Positions 5,800-9,117 of a DNA stretch of 9,117 nucleotides are shown in pieces; within the stretch, counting starts at the first letter, position 1, and the number at the start of each line of letters is the position of its first letter. The DNA comes from Bacteroidetes bacterium UBA2364. Lineage in GTDB: Bacteria; Bacteroidota; Rhodothermia; Rhodothermales; UBA2364. A program made the position numbers and the translations under genes. The DNA is taken from contig DDTM01000070.1 in NCBI GenBank assembly GCA_002344075.1, positions 209 through 9,325 on the forward strand, in the 5' to 3' direction. The notes beneath the pieces are model-generated. The model did no database searches, was not told the DNA's origin, and saw only the letters and a list, made by a program, of their open reading frames with translations.

Positions 5800-7809
5800 A
5801 TGCGCACATTATTCAATGTTTTCCTGATTTCATGGGGGATACTCTTTCTTTCGGAGACCCCAGTATGGGCACAGACGGACTCTACCGCAACGTCACGTAG
5901 TGGTGAAGGTTCGCCCGTTACGATCAGTACTCGGGCAAAGGCAACTTTGTCGGAGCCAGACCTCTCACCATATCGGGAGAAGTATGCACTGTTGGTTGGG
6001 ATTAACAACTATCGGGATTCTACCTATCGTCCGCTTATGTATGCCGTAAAAGACGCCCTAACCATGCGCGACATCTTGACGGGGCGTTTTGGGTATAAGC
6101 CGGAGAATATAACGGTTCTCCTGAATGAGGAAGCAACCAAAGTTCGAATTGAACAGGCAATTGAGCGTTTTAGCGATACTCATTCGGCTTTAAGCACGGA
6201 TAGTGTTGCGGTAAATGCCCAGCTGCTGATCTACTTTGCGGGTCATGGTGATACAGCCGGGCGTAGCGGAAACCAGATGGGCTATGTGATTGCGTATGAC
6301 ACCTCGCCCTTGTCCCCGATGTCTTCCGGCATCAGGATGGATGCTTTCCGGTCTTATACAGAACATTTTATCCCGAAACATGTGTTGTTTTTGATGGATA
6401 CTTGTTATGGTGGTTTGGCAACTGTGCGAGGAGGAAGTACTGCCGAAACCCGTGCTGGGGATATTTTTATCCGCAATATCTGGAATCTGAAGGGGCGTGA
6501 AATCATCACGGCAGGTGGCCCCAAAGAAATGGTGGTGGAGTCTGATGACTGGGAGCATAGCGCCTTCATGAGGGTTCTGGTGGATGCCCTGCAATATGGG
6601 AAAGCCGATAAAAATGGTGATAACCTCATTCCTGTTCAGGAGTTGTTTGGCTATATCACCACTTTTGTTCCGTACTACGCCGAGCAAAAAGGGGGCAAAC
6701 AAACCCCCAATATGGGTGCGTATTCACCAGATCAGGGCACATTCATTTTTGAACTGGAGCCGGGGCGCTTAGATAATGCCCTGATGAGTGGAAGCAGGAT
6801 CTCTAACGGGGATTTGACGGAGAATGTGTTCCTGCCGAAACTGGTGGTGAAAACGAATGTGGATAACGCCCGTGTGTTTATTGATGGAACTGAATTGGGG
6901 TTTACATCAAACAATATTTGGGAACATCGGGTAAAGCCGGGTTTGCATGTGCTGGAAGTCCGGAAAGGTGATAAATACCGAGCGAATAAGCAGGAGTTTG
7001 AAATCAAACCGGACATAGACTTGCCTTTAGAAGTGAATCTGGAACGGATGACTACATTGGTTAATTTTAAAGTGAGTCCTGCCCATGCGAGTATCACCAT
7101 TAATAACAATGACCTGATCGGGAGTGGCAATACATCTAAGGAATTCACGAAAGGTCGTTATACCTTTACCGTGGATGCTGCAGGTTATAAGCCCAAAGAA
7201 GTGGTGGTTAACCTGACGGAGGATGAACAAACCTTTACAGTTGAACTGGATAAAATTGTGATGGTTCTATCTTTGTATTCGTTGCCGGATATGGCGGATG
7301 TCATGCTGGATGGTAAGCCCTTGGGTAAAACGCCTTTGCAGAATGTTGAATTGGGGTATGGGGAACACCAGTTTATTGTGTCGAAAGATAAAGACTATAC
7401 GTCCAAAATGGAGAAAGTGGTCGTTCAAGAATCGGGTGTGGGGACAAAAGTGATTCGCTTAGAAACCACACCCCAATTTGATGCGCGGAAACTGTTTAAC
7501 AAAGATCGTATTGGTTACATCCGTAGCGCATTGGTACGAGGTGCGCTGGGCTTCAGCTTGTATCGGTGGGGGTATCCTGCTGCCCGTAAATTATATGAGG
7601 AAAACAATACCGAACAAAAGGAAACGCTGAAATATGTGCAGTATCTGCCTATTGGTATTGGTGCAATACTGGGCATCGCGTCTTTTACCAGTATGAAAAA
7701 GGCGATTACCCTAAACTATACCAAGTACTTAGAACAGGCACTATCTAAAAAGATCAGTGTAACCCTTGAACCACAGGTGTTGGGCGCCAGCCTAACCGTG
7801 CGCTTGTAG
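5800..7809 (+). CDS. Secreted caspase-like (peptidase C14) protein with three PEGA-like domains
   Basis: Exported 669-residue protein. The signal peptide ends in P-V-W-A, with Gln25 as the likely first mature residue. The caspase domain covers about 58-320, with His149 in Y-F-A-G-H-G-D and Cys202 in M-D-T-C-Y-G-G. The following I-T-A-G-G-P-K-E (236-243) corresponds to the second-subunit strand that lines the substrate pocket. Residues 270-281 (D-K-N-G-D-N-L-I-P-V-Q-E) fit an EF-hand calcium loop apart from Asn for Gly at position 6. Three PEGA-like beta domains follow (about 346-416, 417-485, 486-556), the third with the typical V-M-L-D-G-K-P-L-G-K-T-P-L. PEGA modules are usually extracytoplasmic. 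The C-terminal 110 residues include a hydrophobic stretch (about 615-632) that may touch the membrane. The gene is separated from the upstream block by 186 bases, has no Shine-Dalgarno sequence, and is followed by a terminator, so it may be its own transcription unit. Confidence 0.9.
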   Translation: MRTLFNVFLISWGILFLSETPVWAQTDSTATSRSGEGSPVTISTRAKATLSEPDLSPYREKYALLVGINNYRDSTYRPLMYAVKDALTMRDILTGRFGYKPENITVLLNEEATKVRIEQAIERFSDTHSALSTDSVAVNAQLLIYFAGHGDTAGRSGNQMGYVIAYDTSPLSPMSSGIRMDAFRSYTEHFIPKHVLFLMDTCYGGLATVRGGSTAETRAGDIFIRNIWNLKGREIITAGGPKEMVVESDDWEHSAFMRVLVDALQYGKADKNGDNLIPVQELFGYITTFVPYYAEQKGGKQTPNMGAYSPDQGTFIFELEPGRLDNALMSGSRISNGDLTENVFLPKLVVKTNVDNARVFIDGTELGFTSNNIWEHRVKPGLHVLEVRKGDKYRANKQEFEIKPDIDLPLEVNLERMTTLVNFKVSPAHASITINNNDLIGSGNTSKEFTKGRYTFTVDAAGYKPKEVVVNLTEDEQTFTVELDKIVMVLSLYSLPDMADVMLDGKPLGKTPLQNVELGYGEHQFIVSKDKDYTSKMEKVVVQESGVGTKVIRLETTPQFDARKLFNKDRIGYIRSALVRGALGFSLYRWGYPAARKLYEENNTEQKETLKYVQYLPIGIGAILGIASFTSMKKAITLNYTKYLEQALSKKISVTLEPQVLGASLTVRL

Positions 7810-7820
7810 CCAGAAAGAAT

Positions 7821-7860
7821 CGGGGGTAGTCGGGCGGGTTGCCCCCGGTTTGGGTTTTTT
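7821..7860 (+). terminator. Probable intrinsic terminator after the PEGA caspase gene
   Basis: CGGGGGT at 7821-7827 can pair with GCCCCCG at 7841-7847 (one G-T pair, 13-base loop). A shorter alternative pairs GGGC at 7832-7835 with GCCC at 7841-7844. A T-rich tail ending in six T (7855-7860) follows. It starts 11 bases after the stop codon. The alternatives and the few bases between stem and T-run lower certainty slightly. Confidence 0.6.
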
Positions 7861-7894
7861 AAGCCGTCTTTATAACATTCAAAATAAGAAAAAT

Positions 7895-9117
7895 ATGTTG
7901 GCTCGATATTGGTTTCTGGTTGTCCTATGGTTGATGCAGGGAGGCATTCCGATGGTGTGGGCGCAACAACGTGGGGTGCCCGTCTCCATTAAAAATGAAG
8001 CAGGTAAGTCTGTCATTTCCTACACAGAAAGCCATGCTTTGTTGATTGGCGTAAGTCAGTATGATAAAGGCTGGCCGGCTCTGCCGGGCGTATCCGAAGA
8101 CTTGGACTCTGTAAAAGCGGTATTGGAATACCAAAAGTTTAATTCCGTTACGGTTTTGAAAAACCCTAGCAAAGCCGAGCTTACCCAAGGGATGAGTGCC
8201 TTTATCAATACATACGGGCTTCAACGCGATAAACGGTTGGTGATCTGGGTTGCCGGGCACGGGATTACCCATGTGCCCACACGCGGCGACAGTCTGGGTT
8301 ACTTCGTGCCTAAAGATGCGCCCGTCTATCAGCGCGATCACGATAATCAGCGCAATCACGATAATCAGGGCTTTTTTGAAAAGGCCATTCCTCTAACGCA
8401 GTTTGATGCATGGGCTTCTGAAATACTGGCCTCGCACGTGCTTTTGGTATTTGATGCCTGTTTTGCTGGAAACATCATAGAGAAGATACGGGGTGGTCCG
8501 TCGTCAATGCCTGAGGCCATTAGCGAACGGCTCAATAAACCCGTACGGCTGTACATGACCAGTGGTAGTGCGCAAGAGACGGTACCCGATGAAAGCGAGT
8601 TCCGCAAAGGGTTCTGTGCGGCATTACGTGGGCAGGCTGGAGGTGCTGAAGCGGATGGTTATCTAACAGGTACGGAACTGGGGGAATACCTTTACAATAG
8701 GGTACTTAATAAGGTGGGGCGGCACCCACAGTTCGGCAAAGACAAACGGCGCGCCGACCAAGGGGATATTGTTTTTGTAACGGTTCGCCCAGCCGTTCCG
8801 CCCCAAAACCGTCCAAACCTTGAACCTTGGGTTGCCCAAGCCAACTTAGAGACCCAGTGGAGCAACTGGCAACAGGACATGAGGGCGTCTTTTGCCCAAG
8901 TAAAGGAGATAGACCAAGGGAAAGCTTCAGCAGCAACCAAACAACAGGCTTGGGAGCAATTTTTAAATGGATTTAAAGTAAATAACCCCTACAGCAACGA
9001 GGATGAGACGCTTCGCGGAAACGCATTGGGTCGCCGCGATTATTGGGCAACGTACAAGTCGTCTCCTGTGATGACGGCTATCACGGTTCCGGATGTGATC
9101 AAAGCGGGTGAGTTGGA
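7895..9117 (+). CDS. Secreted caspase-like (peptidase C14) protein, 3' end outside the window
   Basis: The reading frame is open from the ATG at 7895 to the right edge (407 complete codons). It starts 34 bases after the upstream terminator, behind an A-rich leader without a Shine-Dalgarno sequence. The signal peptide ends in M-V-W-A, with Gln24 next. The caspase domain covers about 45-297. His122 lies in V-A-G-H-G-I and Cys189 in F-D-A-C-F-A-G, with M-T-S-G-S-A-Q-E at 221-228 as the pocket strand. An 18-base tandem duplication (8330-8365) adds Q-R/N-H-D-N repeats to the loop between His and Cys. Beyond 315 there is a Trp- and Gln-rich helical stretch, then a segment with W-E-Q-F, N-N-P-Y-S-N-E-D-E-T-L-R and R-R-D-Y-W. 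I associate this with linkers placed before a formylglycine-generating-enzyme (SUMF1-type) domain; that domain, if present, is beyond the window. Protease call firm, C-terminal prediction tentative. Confidence 0.88.
   Translation, partial: MLARYWFLVVLWLMQGGIPMVWAQQRGVPVSIKNEAGKSVISYTESHALLIGVSQYDKGWPALPGVSEDLDSVKAVLEYQKFNSVTVLKNPSKAELTQGMSAFINTYGLQRDKRLVIWVAGHGITHVPTRGDSLGYFVPKDAPVYQRDHDNQRNHDNQGFFEKAIPLTQFDAWASEILASHVLLVFDACFAGNIIEKIRGGPSSMPEAISERLNKPVRLYMTSGSAQETVPDESEFRKGFCAALRGQAGGAEADGYLTGTELGEYLYNRVLNKVGRHPQFGKDKRRADQGDIVFVTVRPAVPPQNRPNLEPWVAQANLETQWSNWQQDMRASFAQVKEIDQGKASAATKQQAWEQFLNGFKVNNPYSNEDETLRGNALGRRDYWATYKSSPVMTAITVPDVIKAGEL
8330..8365 (+). repeat. 18-bp tandem duplication inside the third caspase gene
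   Basis: Two adjacent copies of cagcgcgatcacgataat (8330-8347 and 8348-8365) differ at one base (g at 8336, a at 8354), giving Q-R-D-H-D-N then Q-R-N-H-D-N. A further CAG continues the period at 8366-8368. The copies keep the frame and lengthen a surface loop between the catalytic His and Cys. Probably a recent slippage duplication. Confidence 0.9.

Noticed and set aside
6190..6702. 170-codon open frame on the minus strand
   Set aside because: It lies wholly opposite the caspase domain of the PEGA caspase gene, whose catalytic motifs prove the + strand frame.
6687..6708. GGGGG and CCCCC inverted pair resembling a terminator stem
   Set aside because: It lies within the PEGA caspase coding region, at the conserved end of the protease domain, without a T-run.
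7925..8359. 144-codon open frame on the minus strand
   Set aside because: It is antisense to the third caspase gene, which has signal peptide and catalytic motifs in the + frame.
8330..8368. CRISPR-like repeat
   Set aside because: The repeat is directly adjacent with no spacers and in frame within a gene, so it is a coding tandem duplication.

Overview
The window looks like a chromosomal stretch from a Gram-negative bacterium of the Bacteroidota/Rhodothermota type. Two features support this. All three secreted proteins carry signal peptides ending V-W-A followed by Gln (the Gln +1 preference described for Bacteroidota signal peptidase I substrates). Most genes also lack a Shine-Dalgarno sequence and begin after A- or T-rich leaders. 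The assignment below phylum-group level is open.

Layout, all genes on the + strand. The left edge (about 1-94) carries a decayed fragment resembling the N-terminal part of an IS66-type transposase. After a leader comes a tight five-gene block: a secreted caspase-like protease with a PKD domain (282-1643); a cytoplasmic protein joining a Swt1-like HEPN domain to a degenerate FHA domain through a long Pro/Glu-rich linker (1679-3346); a second FHA protein whose N-terminal part resembles FhaA (3339-4379, 8-nt overlap); a 66-residue two-helix membrane protein (4400-4600); and a membrane-anchored PP2C phosphatase (4597-5613, 4-nt overlap). A 186-base gap with two small inverted repeats precedes a second secreted caspase-like protein with three PEGA-like domains (5800-7809). 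It is followed by a probable intrinsic terminator. A third secreted caspase-like gene starts at 7895 and runs off the right edge. It was recovered by direct translation, because it has no stop in the window.

Interpretation. The block combines phospho-threonine readers (FHA), a phosphatase that would reset them (PP2C), a candidate HEPN ribonuclease and a small membrane protein with three separate caspase-fold proteases. No Ser/Thr kinase is present; one is expected outside the window. The caspases appear exported while the FHA/HEPN/PP2C parts appear cytoplasmic. The system would therefore be divided across the inner membrane, with the small two-helix protein and the PP2C anchor at the boundary. 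Whether it is a stress, cell-death, defence or envelope-maintenance system cannot be decided from sequence. The HEPN-FHA fusion in an operon with a caspase and PP2C is the most unusual element.
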